From the NCBI GenBank assembly GCA_024970065.1, contig CP103908.1, forward strand, positions 744,001 through 808,000: DNA of 64,000 bases, written 5' to 3'. The translations under genes and the position numbers were made by a program. The notes below the pieces were generated by a model. The model did not search any database and was not told where the DNA came from. It saw only the letters and a program-made list of their open reading frames with translations. Positions 39,963-48,460 of this stretch are shown here, in pieces (the stretch's first letter is position 1; every line of letters starts with the position of its first letter). Source of the stretch: Pediococcus acidilactici (GTDB taxonomy: Bacteria; Bacillota; Bacilli; Lactobacillales; Lactobacillaceae).

Positions 39963-40952
39963 ATGGCTGTCTTAGTTTTAGGTGGTGCTGGTTATATTGG
40001 CTCACATGCAGTTGATCAATTGATTACGAAGGGTTATGACGTGGCGGTGGTTGACAACCTTGTTACCGGACACCGCGCAGCAGTAAACGACCAGGCTCGT
40101 TTTTACGAAGGCGATATCCGAGATACTGAATTTATGGATTCAGTTTTTACTAAAGAAGATGTGGAAGGTGTAATTCACTTTGCGGCCTTTTCGGTTGTCC
40201 CGGAATCAATGAAGAATCCTTTGAAATACTTTGACAACAATACCGCTGGAATGGTAAAGCTTCTTGAAGTAATGGCTAAGCATGGTGTGAAACGGATTGT
40301 ATTTTCATCTACTGCGGCAACCTATGGCGAACCTAAGCGGGTGCCAATCCAAGAATCGGATCCCCAAGTGCCTACCAACCCCTATGGCGAAAGCAAGTTA
40401 GCGATGGAAAAAATTATGCATTGGTCAGACATTGCCGACGGAATTAAGTTTGTCGCGTTACGCTACTTCAACGTGGCGGGAGCCAAACCAGACGGCAGCA
40501 TTGGCGAAGACCACCATCCCGAGACTCACTTAGTACCAATTATTTTACAAGTGGCGGCTGGCGAACGCGACCAGTTACAAATCTTTGGGGACGATTACCC
40601 AACTGCTGACGGAACCAACGTGCGCGATTATGTTCATGTAGTTGATTTAGCAAATGCCCACATCTTGGCATTGGAATATCTCAAACAAGGACATGATAGC
40701 GACGTATTTAACTTAGGATCGTCAACTGGTTTTTCAAATAAGCAGATGTTGGATGCCGCTCGTGAAGTAACCGGAAAAGAAATTCCTGCGGTTATGGCGC
40801 CTAGACGTGCAGGTGACCCAAGCACCTTAGTAGCCGCTAGCGAAAAGGCCCGGAAAGTGCTCGGTTGGCAACCGCAATATGATGACGTTAAGGAAATTAT
40901 TAAAACCGCTTGGAATTGGAAAGTAAGTCATCCCAAGGGTTACAATGATTGA
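39963..40952 (+). CDS. galE: UDP-glucose 4-epimerase
   Basis: NAD-dependent short-chain dehydrogenase of 329 residues that interconverts UDP-galactose and UDP-glucose. The NAD motif GGAGYIGSH is near the N-terminus, the catalytic YGESK follows FSSTAATYG, and [11 protein letters not shown] is conserved. AGGAGG precedes the ATG. It lies between galK and galT in the Leloir operon. Confidence 0.95.
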   Translation: MAVLVLGGAGYIGSHAVDQLITKGYDVAVVDNLVTGHRAAVNDQARFYEGDIRDTEFMDSVFTKEDVEGVIHFAAFSVVPESMKNPLKYFDNNTAGMVKLLEVMAKHGVKRIVFSSTAATYGEPKRVPIQESDPQVPTNPYGESKLAMEKIMHWSDIADGIKFVALRYFNVAGAKPDGSIGEDHHPETHLVPIILQVAAGERDQLQIFGDDYPTADGTNVRDYVHVVDLANAHILALEYLKQGHDSDVFNLGSSTGFSNKQMLDAAREVTGKEIPAVMAPRRAGDPSTLVAASEKARKVLGWQPQYDDVKEIIKTAWNWKVSHPKGYND

Positions 40953-40966
40953 GGAGGACAAGCATC

Positions 40967-42427
40967 ATGAATAGTTTAGAACAATTTGTCCAAGCCGTAA
41001 TTGATTCACCATCGCAGTACACCAACTTGGACCATATTTATGTTTATAATCGTGTTTTAGGCTTGGTTGGCGAAGGTGAACCAGCTGAAGCCGTTGATGG
41101 ACAGTTGACGAGTTTGGTAGATGCGTTAGTTAAGACGGCTATCCAAAACGGTAAAATTGAGGATACTCAATCAGATAAGAGCATTTTAGCAGACCAACTA
41201 ATGGACTTGGTGACGCCGTTGCCTTCCGTTTTAAACCAGCTTTTTTGGGATAAATATCAGGTGAGTCCTAAAGCGGCTACCGATTATTTCTTTAAATTAA
41301 GTAAAGCGAACGACTACATTAAAACCCGAGCGATTGCTAAAAACGTATCTTTTCCGGCTCAGACGGACTTTGGGCAGCTTGAAATTACCATCAATCTCTC
41401 GAAACCGGAAAAGGATCCTAAGGCAATTGCCGCGGCCCGTAACCAACCGCAAAATGGCTATCCTTTGTGCCAACTATGCATGCAAAATGAGGGGTATTTA
41501 GGTAGGTTAGGTTACCCATCCCGCAGCAATCATCGAATTATTCGGATGACGGTAGGCGGCGAAACTTGGGGTTTCCAATACTCGCCGTACGCATACTTCA
41601 ACGAACATTCGATTTTTCTAGATCAAATTCACCGTCCAATGGTGATTAACCGGCAAACTTTTGCTAACTTATTGGAAATCGTTAAGCAGTTACCACATTA
41701 TTTTGTGGGGAGTAATGCTGATTTGCCAATTGTTGGGGGATCAATGTTGTCACACGAACACTATCAAGGTGGCCGACATGTATTTCCAATGATGAAGGCG
41801 CCGGTTGCTAGGACCATTGACTTAGGGATGACTGGCGTGGAAGCTGGGATCGTAAAATGGCCAATGTCGACCATTCGCCTAACTAGCAAAAACCCGGTCG
41901 CGCTAACGGATGCGGCCGTTAAAATCCACAATACTTGGATGAATTATTCCGATGAAAGTGTGGATGTCAGAGCATATACCGATGGAACGCGTCACCATAC
42001 AACTACCCCAATTGCCTATAAAGATGGGGAGAACTACGTGATGGACGTGGTCTTGCGGGATAATCAAACCTCGGCAGAGTTTCCAGACGGCATTTTCCAC
42101 CCGCACCAAGACGTACAACACATCAAAAAAGAAAATATTGGATTGATTGAAGTAATGGGTAGGGCAATTCTGCCAGCTCGGTTAAAGACGGAACTGGTGG
42201 AAGTAGAAAAGTACCTGTTAAACCAAGAAAATCAAATGGCAGAAATGCATAAAACTTGGGCTGATCAACTAAAAGAAACTAAGTCGATCACGCCAGCAAA
42301 CGTTACTGAAGTGGTCAATACGGCCGTTGGTAATGTTTTCGCGCGGGTTTTAGCTGATGCCGGTGTTTTCAAATGGGACGACGCTGGTAAGGCAGCCTTT
42401 GCTCGTTTTGTTTCCGCAGTTAAGTAA
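40967..42427 (+). CDS. galT: Galactose-1-phosphate uridylyltransferase, class II
   Basis: Transfers UMP from UDP-glucose to galactose 1-phosphate, completing the Leloir pathway. It has 486 residues, the long Firmicute class II type, with SHEHYQGGRH as the active-site His cluster and CQLCMQNEGYLGR near the middle. The start is the ATG at 40967 after GAGGAGG. The longer frame from 40949 covers that RBS. It is the last gene of galKET, and the stretch after it contains the second dispersed repeat. Confidence 0.94.
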   Translation: MNSLEQFVQAVIDSPSQYTNLDHIYVYNRVLGLVGEGEPAEAVDGQLTSLVDALVKTAIQNGKIEDTQSDKSILADQLMDLVTPLPSVLNQLFWDKYQVSPKAATDYFFKLSKANDYIKTRAIAKNVSFPAQTDFGQLEITINLSKPEKDPKAIAAARNQPQNGYPLCQLCMQNEGYLGRLGYPSRSNHRIIRMTVGGETWGFQYSPYAYFNEHSIFLDQIHRPMVINRQTFANLLEIVKQLPHYFVGSNADLPIVGGSMLSHEHYQGGRHVFPMMKAPVARTIDLGMTGVEAGIVKWPMSTIRLTSKNPVALTDAAVKIHNTWMNYSDESVDVRAYTDGTRHHTTTPIAYKDGENYVMDVVLRDNQTSAEFPDGIFHPHQDVQHIKKENIGLIEVMGRAILPARLKTELVEVEKYLLNQENQMAEMHKTWADQLKETKSITPANVTEVVNTAVGNVFARVLADAGVFKWDDAGKAAFARFVSAVK

Positions 42428-42738
42428 TGGGGCAAAATGGCAATTGTTGAGCCCTCTGGATTAGACATCTCACGAATTTTTATGTGCTTAGTGCGGTAAA
42501 GTTAATAAAATAAGAGGCTGGAAAAAATAAAGCGATATTTTATCAAGGATAAAAAGATTCTTAAAAAGCTGTTTTGGCGTCAATAAGGCCAAAGCGAGCG
42601 CCAAAATCCAGTCTGTTCCGTTTAACCAAAAAAAAGATCGTTACGCCAAATTCAGGCATAACGGTCTTTTTTTGGTTAATGCTCGCAAACTACCCAACTT
42701 TTGTCCCACTTCTTTTCAGTTGTGCACCGTTGCTTAAA
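42428..42738. other. Intergenic region between convergent galT and XRE genes
   Basis: These 311 bases hold two hairpins, TTTTGGCG/CGCCAAAA (42573-42608) and the large repeat hairpin (about 42624-42679). A 67-codon frame through it (42574) reads the repeat and is not a credible gene. A GAGGCTGG-type terminator start is seen at 42512 without a matching arm. Confidence 0.6.
42597..42709. repeat. Dispersed repeat, copy 2, with strong bidirectional hairpin
   Basis: TGTTCCG (42614), then a stem of about 23 bp with A/T tracts and loop AAATTCA, then TTAATGCTCGCAAACTAC, and finally ACTTTTGTCCCAC (42697-42709). That last motif is the exact reverse complement of the first 13 bases of copy 1. It lies between galT (+) and the XRE gene (-) and can terminate both. 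Confidence 0.75.
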
Positions 42739-43077
42739 TTAATCCTTCCGCAAATAGGCCTTCGCAATGGCTTTTAAACCACGTCGCTTAAAATCGGTAA
42801 CCGGTTCGCCGTTAAAGTAGCGAATGCTATCGATGGCTTCCTCGATGGTCATACTTACGGGGTGGTTTTGAATCTGGGAATCTTCTGAGCGCCCCATTAA
42901 GTAATCGAGGGATACGTCAAGAACTTCCGCAACCTGAAGCAGCTTGTCAGCTCGGGGAGCTTGCGTTTGCCAACGGTAAATACTATTAACCCCAATTCCA
43001 GCGTGTTGGGCGGTGGTTTTAAGATTCCAATTTTTCTTTAACTTTGCGGTTAGTTTGATCCGGTCGACGAGGTCCAT
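42739..43077 (-). CDS. XRE-family HTH regulator
   Basis: Small DNA-binding protein of 112 residues. An N-terminal Cro/C1-type HTH (about 5-65, with WNLKTTAQHAGIGVNSIYRWQ and VLDVSLDYLMGRSED) is followed by a 45-residue tail. It has a GGAGG RBS. It is divergent from an APC permease across 298 bases that contain two related GAATTC-centred dyads. It likely represses itself and possibly the permease. I do not recognise a named orthologue. Confidence 0.85.
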   Translation of the reverse strand: MDLVDRIKLTAKLKKNWNLKTTAQHAGIGVNSIYRWQTQAPRADKLLQVAEVLDVSLDYLMGRSEDSQIQNHPVSMTIEEAIDSIRYFNGEPVTDFKRRGLKAIAKAYLRKD

Positions 43078-43096
43078 CGAATTCCTCCACTCTAAT

Positions 43097-43140
43097 TATC
43101 GAATTCAGTACTTTTGGCGATGACAAATTTTGCCAAAAGT
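43097..43140. promoter_or_regulatory. XRE upstream site: GAATTC half-dyad and ACTTTTGGC inverted repeat
   Basis: TATCGAATTCAGTA (43097-43110) shares 15 bases (GAATTCAGTACTTTT) with the palindrome at 43224. It is followed by ACTTTTGGC/GCCAAAAGT (43110-43118 with 43132-43140). Both lie just upstream of the XRE start, so autoregulation is plausible. Confidence 0.5.
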
Positions 43141-43223
43141 CTGTAGAATAAATAAAAAAATTTTTGTGCGGGTCAAATCCCTAAATGACGGGCTTTTAAG
43201 ACGTCCTTAAACTAAAATTATTT

Positions 43224-43237
43224 TACTGAATTCAGTA
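43224..43237. promoter_or_regulatory. Perfect 14-base palindrome TACTGAATTCAGTA
   Basis: This palindrome lies midway between the XRE gene and the APC permease. Its right half repeats at 43101-43115. It is a candidate XRE operator. Confidence 0.55.
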
Positions 43238-43375
43238 CTTTTTTGTCAATTCGGCTATCTTAAGTATTGGCGAAGTAAACAAAATTAAAATTTAATTAAT
43301 TTTTTAATGGAAATCTATTTATTTTTGCGGCGTTTTCTGGTGTAATAGGGTATAAATATTTAAGGAGGACAATTT

Positions 43376-44821
43376 ATGGAAACTACGGGTAACAACCGCA
43401 ATTTTCGTTGGTACAACATTGCGTTGATTTCGTTTACGGCCGTTTGGGGCTTGAACAACGTGGTCAATAACTTTGCTAATCAAGGCCTCGTGGTCATCGT
43501 TTCTTGGATTTTGATCATGGCGCTATATTTTATCCCTTACACTTTAATGGTTGGACAACTGGGGGCCACCTTCCAAAACGCGGAAGGTGGGGTCTCTTCG
43601 TGGATGAAGGAACTATCCACTAGTCGCTGGGCCTATTTGGCAGCTTGGACATATTGGATTGTTCACGTACCTTACTTAGCCCAAAAACCACAGGCAATTT
43701 TAATTGGATTTAGTTGGCTTTTCCAGAGTAACGGGAATTTTGTTAACCAGACTCCGTCATACATTGTTCAAGCGCTGAGTCTGGTGATTTTCTTGATTTT
43801 CTTGTGGATGGCTACTAAAGGAGTCACCACGCTTAATCGTGTGGGAAGTATTGCGGGAATCGGAATGTTTACCATGTCGATTTTGTTCATTATTTTAGGT
43901 TTAGCGGCACCATTTATTGCGCATTCATCGATTGCTACGGCACACATGGATCAAGTTAGCACTTATATGCCAAAATTTAATTTTAACTACTTCACCACGA
44001 TTTCCATGCTAGTTTTCGCGGTTGGGGGAGCGGAAAAAATTTCACCATACGTTAATAAGACGCGAAATCCTTCCAAAGAATTTCCTCTAGGGATGATTTT
44101 ACTTGCGATCATGGTGGCACTTTCAGCTGTCCTAGGTTCGTTTGCGATGGGAATGATTTTTGATGCCGACCACATCCCTAACGACTTGATGGCGAACGGG
44201 TCGTATACGGCTTTCCAAATTTTAGGAAATTATTTCCACGTAGGTAACTTATTAACCTGGATTTTTGCAATTTCCAATATTTTATCGACTTCGGCGGCGC
44301 TTGCGATTTCAGTTGATGCACCGTTACGAATCTTCTTAAATGACGCCGATAAAAACTTTGTGCCAGCAAGTTTGCGGCGGAAAAATAAGAATGGTGTCGC
44401 GATTAACGGTTATAAATTAACCGGAGTTTTGGTTTCGATCATTATTATCGTTCCGGCGCTGGGTATTGGTGGAATGAATGACTTATATAACTGGTTAATG
44501 AACCTTAACTCAGTCGTAATGCCGATGCGCTATCTTTGGGTATTCGTAGCGTACATGCTATTGTCGAAGCAAATCAAGAAGTTCAATTCCGACTACGTAT
44601 TTGTTAAAAACTCGAAGATTGGCTTTGGCTTTGGATTATGGTGCTTCTTATTTACCGCATTTGCATGTATTTTAGGGGTGATTCCTAAGATTGACTATGC
44701 AGCAAATCCGACAACTTGGTGGTTCCAATTGGCAATGAACATCATCACGCCGTTTGTTTTAATTGCGCTAGGGGTCATTATGCCAATGATTGCAAAACGA
44801 CAAGTTAAGGAAGAACTATAA
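43376..44821 (+). CDS. APC-superfamily amino acid permease
   Basis: Integral membrane transporter of 481 residues with about 12 membrane segments. It resembles the glutamate:GABA antiporter/YjeM-like group of the APC superfamily (N-terminal WGLNNVVNNFANQG and EGGVSSWMKE). No decarboxylase gene is adjacent, so an amino acid antiport acid-resistance role is not supported by context. AGGAGG precedes the ATG. It is divergent from the XRE regulator. The substrate is unknown. Confidence 0.82.
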   Translation: METTGNNRNFRWYNIALISFTAVWGLNNVVNNFANQGLVVIVSWILIMALYFIPYTLMVGQLGATFQNAEGGVSSWMKELSTSRWAYLAAWTYWIVHVPYLAQKPQAILIGFSWLFQSNGNFVNQTPSYIVQALSLVIFLIFLWMATKGVTTLNRVGSIAGIGMFTMSILFIILGLAAPFIAHSSIATAHMDQVSTYMPKFNFNYFTTISMLVFAVGGAEKISPYVNKTRNPSKEFPLGMILLAIMVALSAVLGSFAMGMIFDADHIPNDLMANGSYTAFQILGNYFHVGNLLTWIFAISNILSTSAALAISVDAPLRIFLNDADKNFVPASLRRKNKNGVAINGYKLTGVLVSIIIIVPALGIGGMNDLYNWLMNLNSVVMPMRYLWVFVAYMLLSKQIKKFNSDYVFVKNSKIGFGFGLWCFLFTAFACILGVIPKIDYAANPTTWWFQLAMNIITPFVLIALGVIMPMIAKRQVKEEL

Positions 44822-44907
44822 AGATCACGGATAATTTAGGAATGAAGCTGGTAGTTATTGATAACTGAGCTAGCTTGGCGAAAGCTTTGGATTCGGTTTT
44901 AAAATTA

Positions 44908-44950
44908 AGGGTTTCTCCAGAATTTTAGATTCTGAGAGGCCCTTTTTTTA
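44908..44950 (+). terminator. Intrinsic terminator after the APC permease
   Basis: AGGGTTTCTC-AGAAT pairs with ATTCTGAGAGGCCCT (wobbles and one bulge) and is followed by seven T. Confidence 0.8.
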
Positions 44951-44961
44951 GGTTAGAAAAT

Positions 44962-44991
44962 TTGACAAATACGAACGTGTGTTTGTATAAT
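44962..44991 (+). promoter_or_regulatory. Promoter with embedded LexA/DinR-like box
   Basis: TTGACA (44962-44967), an 18-base spacer and TATAAT (44986-44991) are near consensus. The spacer contains CGAACGTGTGTTTG (44972-44985), which matches the Bacillus-type LexA box CGAACRNRYGTTYC at 13 of 14 positions. A repressor there would block RNA polymerase, so SOS control is inferred. Confidence 0.65.
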
Positions 44992-45021
44992 TAAGCCAAT
45001 ATATTAATGAGGGTGATGGTT

Positions 45022-45267
45022 ATGCAAAAATTAAGCGGAATTATTACTTCGTCAATTAAAATTGTCAGTTACTCGCCACTTTTAATGTGGTTTCAGCTGA
45101 CGGACCGCCGACAACGAAAATACAATATGCTGATTCATACGCACGCGTTGCGTTTTTTCCAAGAAGCACGACCTGGATCAGCGTTAATGGCTTTGGTGCG
45201 GCCTAACCAACGCGGCCAAATGGTGGTTCGCCAGTTTACGGTTTTTAATGCGGAAGTGCTAGTTTAA
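45022..45267 (+). CDS. Small protein of unknown function, first gene of LexA-boxed pair
   Basis: Predicted 81-residue basic protein that I do not recognise. It has a hydrophobic N-terminal half without a clear signal peptide or membrane segment, then a KYNMLIHTHALRFF stretch and a beta-rich tail. The start is the ATG at 45022 because GAGGGTG lies upstream. The frame also opens at 45007, before that RBS. It is followed without any gap by the 98-residue gene. The strong promoter with a LexA-like box suggests a DNA-damage-induced role. Confidence 0.65.
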   Translation: MQKLSGIITSSIKIVSYSPLLMWFQLTDRRQRKYNMLIHTHALRFFQEARPGSALMALVRPNQRGQMVVRQFTVFNAEVLV

Positions 45268-45564
45268 ATGGATCAGGATGCTAAGGTGATTTTGCAGCGA
45301 ATTCAACGGTATTTTAAAAAAATTCCGAATACATATTATGCAATTAACGTTGTCGACGACCAGTTTGACGATTGTTATAACTTCTTTTTCATTGTTCATA
45401 AAAAGAACGGACGGCCACATTCAATTCCTCTGCGAAGGGTGACCCCTTATAACCTTGAATCTTTGAAAGAAGTGGTGCGCGAGATTCGGAAAGTTTATCA
45501 ATTAACGATTAAGTACACTGGATTTACGACGGAACAAATTCGTTGGTTACAGTCTCCTAAGTAG
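45268..45564 (+). CDS. Small protein of unknown function, second gene of the pair
   Basis: Predicted 98-residue protein, not recognised. It has an amphipathic N-terminal helix (DAKVILQRIQRYFKK), a middle part rich in Tyr, Phe and Asp, and a C-terminal helix. The fold looks like a small alpha-beta domain. Its ATG follows the previous stop codon directly (TAA-ATG) and has only a weak RBS, so translation is coupled to the 81-residue gene. It is followed by a terminator, so the two genes form a closed operon. Confidence 0.65.
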   Translation: MDQDAKVILQRIQRYFKKIPNTYYAINVVDDQFDDCYNFFFIVHKKNGRPHSIPLRRVTPYNLESLKEVVREIRKVYQLTIKYTGFTTEQIRWLQSPK

Positions 45565-45629
45565 TGTGATTTGGTGGACGATTTGCATTAGAGTAGCGGT
45601 AACCATCTCCAAAATTTAATATTAATTGA

Positions 45630-45659
45630 ATCCCTTCCCATGGTGGGAGGGATTTTTTT
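45630..45659 (+). terminator. Intrinsic terminator of the small operon
   Basis: ATCCCT(T)CCCA pairs with TGGGAGGGAT and is followed by TTTTTTT. Confidence 0.85.
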
Positions 45660-45692
45660 GTACACGCACAAAAATAATCACTTTATTTGAGG

Positions 45693-45714
45693 AACTGTTG
45701 GGTAGCGAACAGTT
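45693..45714. promoter_or_regulatory. 22-base dyad with Crp-like spacing before the NhaC operon
   Basis: AACTGTTG-N6-GAACAGTT has the length and half-site spacing of Crp-family sites (TGTGA-N6-TCACA pattern). It ends two bases before a TTGACC -35-like hexamer (45717-45722). The operon's last gene encodes a Crp/Fnr regulator. It could instead be a hairpin, since a T run follows. Confidence 0.45.
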
Positions 45715-45856
45715 TTTTGACCGAAATTTTGGTAAATTAATTGTGAAATAAATATCAAACTTACGCACGGATTTTATCGGAAAAGAGGTTGGTGAAGTGA
45801 ATAGCTTAAAGGGTGGTGAGCAAGGATATGAGATTGCGTTTTATGGAGGTAAAAAA

Positions 45857-47269
45857 ATGGGGATGGTCCCCATTGTGGTTTACATCATTGTTAGCGCCGG
45901 GTTAGCAATCTTTTTCCAAGTATATTCAATGAAGGGATTGGCCGTCGCTTCGATAATTGGTCTTTTTGCGGACTTTTTCTTTGTAAAAGAGAAGGCTAAG
46001 TATTGGAAAGTAATTATTAAAGGGTTAGCGCAATTTGGCAACTCTAAATTGATTTTTACCTTCATCTTAATTGGGTTGTTCACTAAATTATTGACGGTGG
46101 GCAACATTGGGAGTGGATTTGTTTGGTTGAGTACCCAAATGGGAATTACCGGAAGTGGTTTCGTGGTTTTTACGTTTATCGCCTCCACAATTATCTCCAT
46201 GGGGACTGGGGCACCCATTGCGGCGGTATTTGCGGTGGTGCCAATCTTTTACCCACCAGGGATTATGTTAGGAGCGAAAGCCGCAGTTTTAGTAGGAGCA
46301 ATTTTGAGTGGCGTTTTCTTTGGAGATGCAATGTCGCCCAGCTCGCAGGTGATTAATACCACCATTGATACACAGCATGATAAGCAGACCCACAAGTCCG
46401 CTGACTTACAAGGCGTAATGAAGACTCGGAGCCCGTATTTAATCGTAGTTGCGTTGCTTAGTGCAATTTTATTTTACATGTCTGGCTCTACCGGCGCGGC
46501 CATTAATCCAGTTCAACTGGCAGTAATTAACCAAAATGCCGACGGCAAGGGACTATTTATGCTGATACCAATTGTAATTTTATTAGTGGTTAGCTTTATT
46601 AAGAAAGATTTATTTTTAGGTCTATCGTATGCTACGGTAATCGGATTGGTTTTAGGGGTGGTCCTAGGAAGCTTCCAGATTGGAGATGTTTTAAGGGTTA
46701 ATCGGCAGCACGAACTACTCGGAATCCTAGTTACGGGAACATTCAGCATGACGGATATTATTATTTCTTCCATATTATTGTTTGGCATGATTGCGGTGGC
46801 CGTGGAGTCGGGATGCTTGGATATGTTGTGTGAATGGATTTTAAAAAAGAAGGTTATTCAGTCCCCGATGGGCGCGGAGTTAGTTTTGGTGCTCACCATT
46901 GGGGTAATTAATATTTTGCTTTCGGGCTGTGTTCTGCCAGCAATTTTGTTATTTAGCAACGTTGCGGACCAAATCGGCCAGAGCGCAAATATTTCACCCA
47001 ACAAGCGCTCGTATCTACTAACTGGGGCAGCAACAACGGTGACGGCGATCATTCCCGTTAATAGTGCATTTGTAATGGGTGCGGTTACGTTAATTAATCA
47101 AATAAATGTAACCGGTTACGGCAAGGTGGGGGTTAATCCGTTTGAGATTTTTGCTTCCAGTTATTACTGCATCTTGCTTACCCTAGTTTGTTTCTTATGG
47201 GTTTTTAAACGGGAAAAGCAAAGTAATCCAGAAAAAATAGGAATCAAAGGAGTATCGAGAAATGCGTAA
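45857..47269 (+). CDS. NhaC-family Na+/H+ antiporter-like transporter
   Basis: Membrane transporter of 470 residues from this start. It has about ten or eleven hydrophobic segments and NhaC-like motifs such as MGTGAPIAAVFAVVP and FFGDAMSPSSQVINTT. GGAGGT lies seven bases before the ATG at 45857. A GTG at 45797 would add 20 polar residues and cannot be excluded. The family includes Na+/H+ and organic acid (malate-lactate) antiporters, so the cargo is open. It overlaps the next gene by eight bases and heads the redox operon. Confidence 0.82.
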   Translation: MGMVPIVVYIIVSAGLAIFFQVYSMKGLAVASIIGLFADFFFVKEKAKYWKVIIKGLAQFGNSKLIFTFILIGLFTKLLTVGNIGSGFVWLSTQMGITGSGFVVFTFIASTIISMGTGAPIAAVFAVVPIFYPPGIMLGAKAAVLVGAILSGVFFGDAMSPSSQVINTTIDTQHDKQTHKSADLQGVMKTRSPYLIVVALLSAILFYMSGSTGAAINPVQLAVINQNADGKGLFMLIPIVILLVVSFIKKDLFLGLSYATVIGLVLGVVLGSFQIGDVLRVNRQHELLGILVTGTFSMTDIIISSILLFGMIAVAVESGCLDMLCEWILKKKVIQSPMGAELVLVLTIGVINILLSGCVLPAILLFSNVADQIGQSANISPNKRSYLLTGAATTVTAIIPVNSAFVMGAVTLINQINVTGYGKVGVNPFEIFASSYYCILLTLVCFLWVFKREKQSNPEKIGIKGVSRNA

Positions 47270-48449
47270 CGAATATGATGTATTAATCGTCGGCGGGGGC
47301 CCGGGTGGTTTGACGGCGGCAATTTATGCCGGGCGCGCCGAATTAAAAACCCTTTTAATTGAAAAAAGTGGTTACGGTGGACGGATTACTGAAACGGCAG
47401 AGGTTAAAAATTACCCAGGGATTGAGTTAGATTCTGGAAGCCACCTAATGGAGACCTTTAAAAAACACGCCGAAGATGGGGAGACCGTGGAATTAAAGCG
47501 CACGACGGTAACCAAGGTGCAACCTAGTGAGGGAGGTTTCGTGGTATCAACGAAACGACGGGGCGATTTTACAGCTAAAACGGTAATTTTAGACTTAGGA
47601 ACCGTTCCGCGTGAATTAAATATTAGTGGTGAAAAAGAGTTTGTCGGCCAAGGAGTTTCGTACTGCGCTACCTGTGACGCGGAATTTTTTAAGGATCAAG
47701 AAATTTTCGTGGTTGGAGCAGGGGACCAAGCCATCGAGGAATCCGAATATTTAGCTAAATTTGCCAAAAAAATTAACATTGTCGTGCTCCATGATGAAGG
47801 TGTTTTAGATTGCAATGAGGTGGCCGCTAAGAATATTAAAAACAATCCGAAGGTTAACTTTATTTGGAATTCAACGCTAGCAGAAATTAAAGGGGGCGAA
47901 AAAGTTGAAGAAGTAGTTGTTAAAAATGTAAAAACTGGAGCATTAACTACTCACACGACCAAGGGAGTGTTCTTCTTTATTGGGATGACTCCTCAAACTA
48001 GTTTGGTAAAAGGAGTGGTTGAAAGGGATGAACACGGGTACATTCACGTAAATGAGAAGCAAGAAACTAATTTGCCAGGATTATACGCAATCGGGGACTG
48101 TACGGATAATTATCTGAAACAAGTAGTTACAGCTTGCGGAGATGGCGCTTGTGCGGTAGTCGCAGCAGAACGCTATCTGACTGAAAAAAAACAGCTAGAC
48201 CAAATTTTAAACGATTCCAATGCAAAAGTGGCGTTCATCTTTTTCAATCCGTATGAAACCCAGGACATTGACCAAGCAACCAAGTTTGAAAATGCCTTGG
48301 TAGAAAAATATAAAGTCTACCGTCAGGATGTTTCACACCAAACCATCTTGTTTAACCAGTTGAAACTTACCCAAACGGTCGCGGCAGCATTGTACGAAAA
48401 TGGTCAGTTGATAAAAGTTGTTAATAGTATTGATGAATTAGAAAAATAG
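47262..48449 (+). CDS. Thioredoxin-reductase-like flavoprotein with C-terminal extension
   Basis: Cytoplasmic NAD(P)H-dependent disulfide reductase type of 395 residues. The FAD motif GGGPGG is at 11-16, the redox pair Cys135-Cys138 in SYCATCDAEFF, and the second Rossmann motif VVGAGDQAIEESEYL is near 151. Ordinary bacterial TrxB ends near residue 310. Here about 80 extra residues follow, with a thioredoxin-like pattern but no CxxC. AAAGGAG precedes the ATG. The neighbouring gene carries a thioredoxin domain with CVHC, its likely redox partner. Confidence 0.85.
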   Translation: MRNEYDVLIVGGGPGGLTAAIYAGRAELKTLLIEKSGYGGRITETAEVKNYPGIELDSGSHLMETFKKHAEDGETVELKRTTVTKVQPSEGGFVVSTKRRGDFTAKTVILDLGTVPRELNISGEKEFVGQGVSYCATCDAEFFKDQEIFVVGAGDQAIEESEYLAKFAKKINIVVLHDEGVLDCNEVAAKNIKNNPKVNFIWNSTLAEIKGGEKVEEVVVKNVKTGALTTHTTKGVFFFIGMTPQTSLVKGVVERDEHGYIHVNEKQETNLPGLYAIGDCTDNYLKQVVTACGDGACAVVAAERYLTEKKQLDQILNDSNAKVAFIFFNPYETQDIDQATKFENALVEKYKVYRQDVSHQTILFNQLKLTQTVAAALYENGQLIKVVNSIDELEK

Positions 48450-48460
48450 GGGTGAATAAC

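Noticed and set aside
42574..42777. 67-codon frame in the galT-XRE gap
   Set aside because: It lies across the hairpin repeat, has no RBS, and overlaps the end of the XRE gene.
45797..45856. GTG start for the NhaC-like gene
   Set aside because: It is possible, but the strong GGAGGT before 45857 and the transition to a membrane segment favour the shorter form. It is recorded as an alternative.
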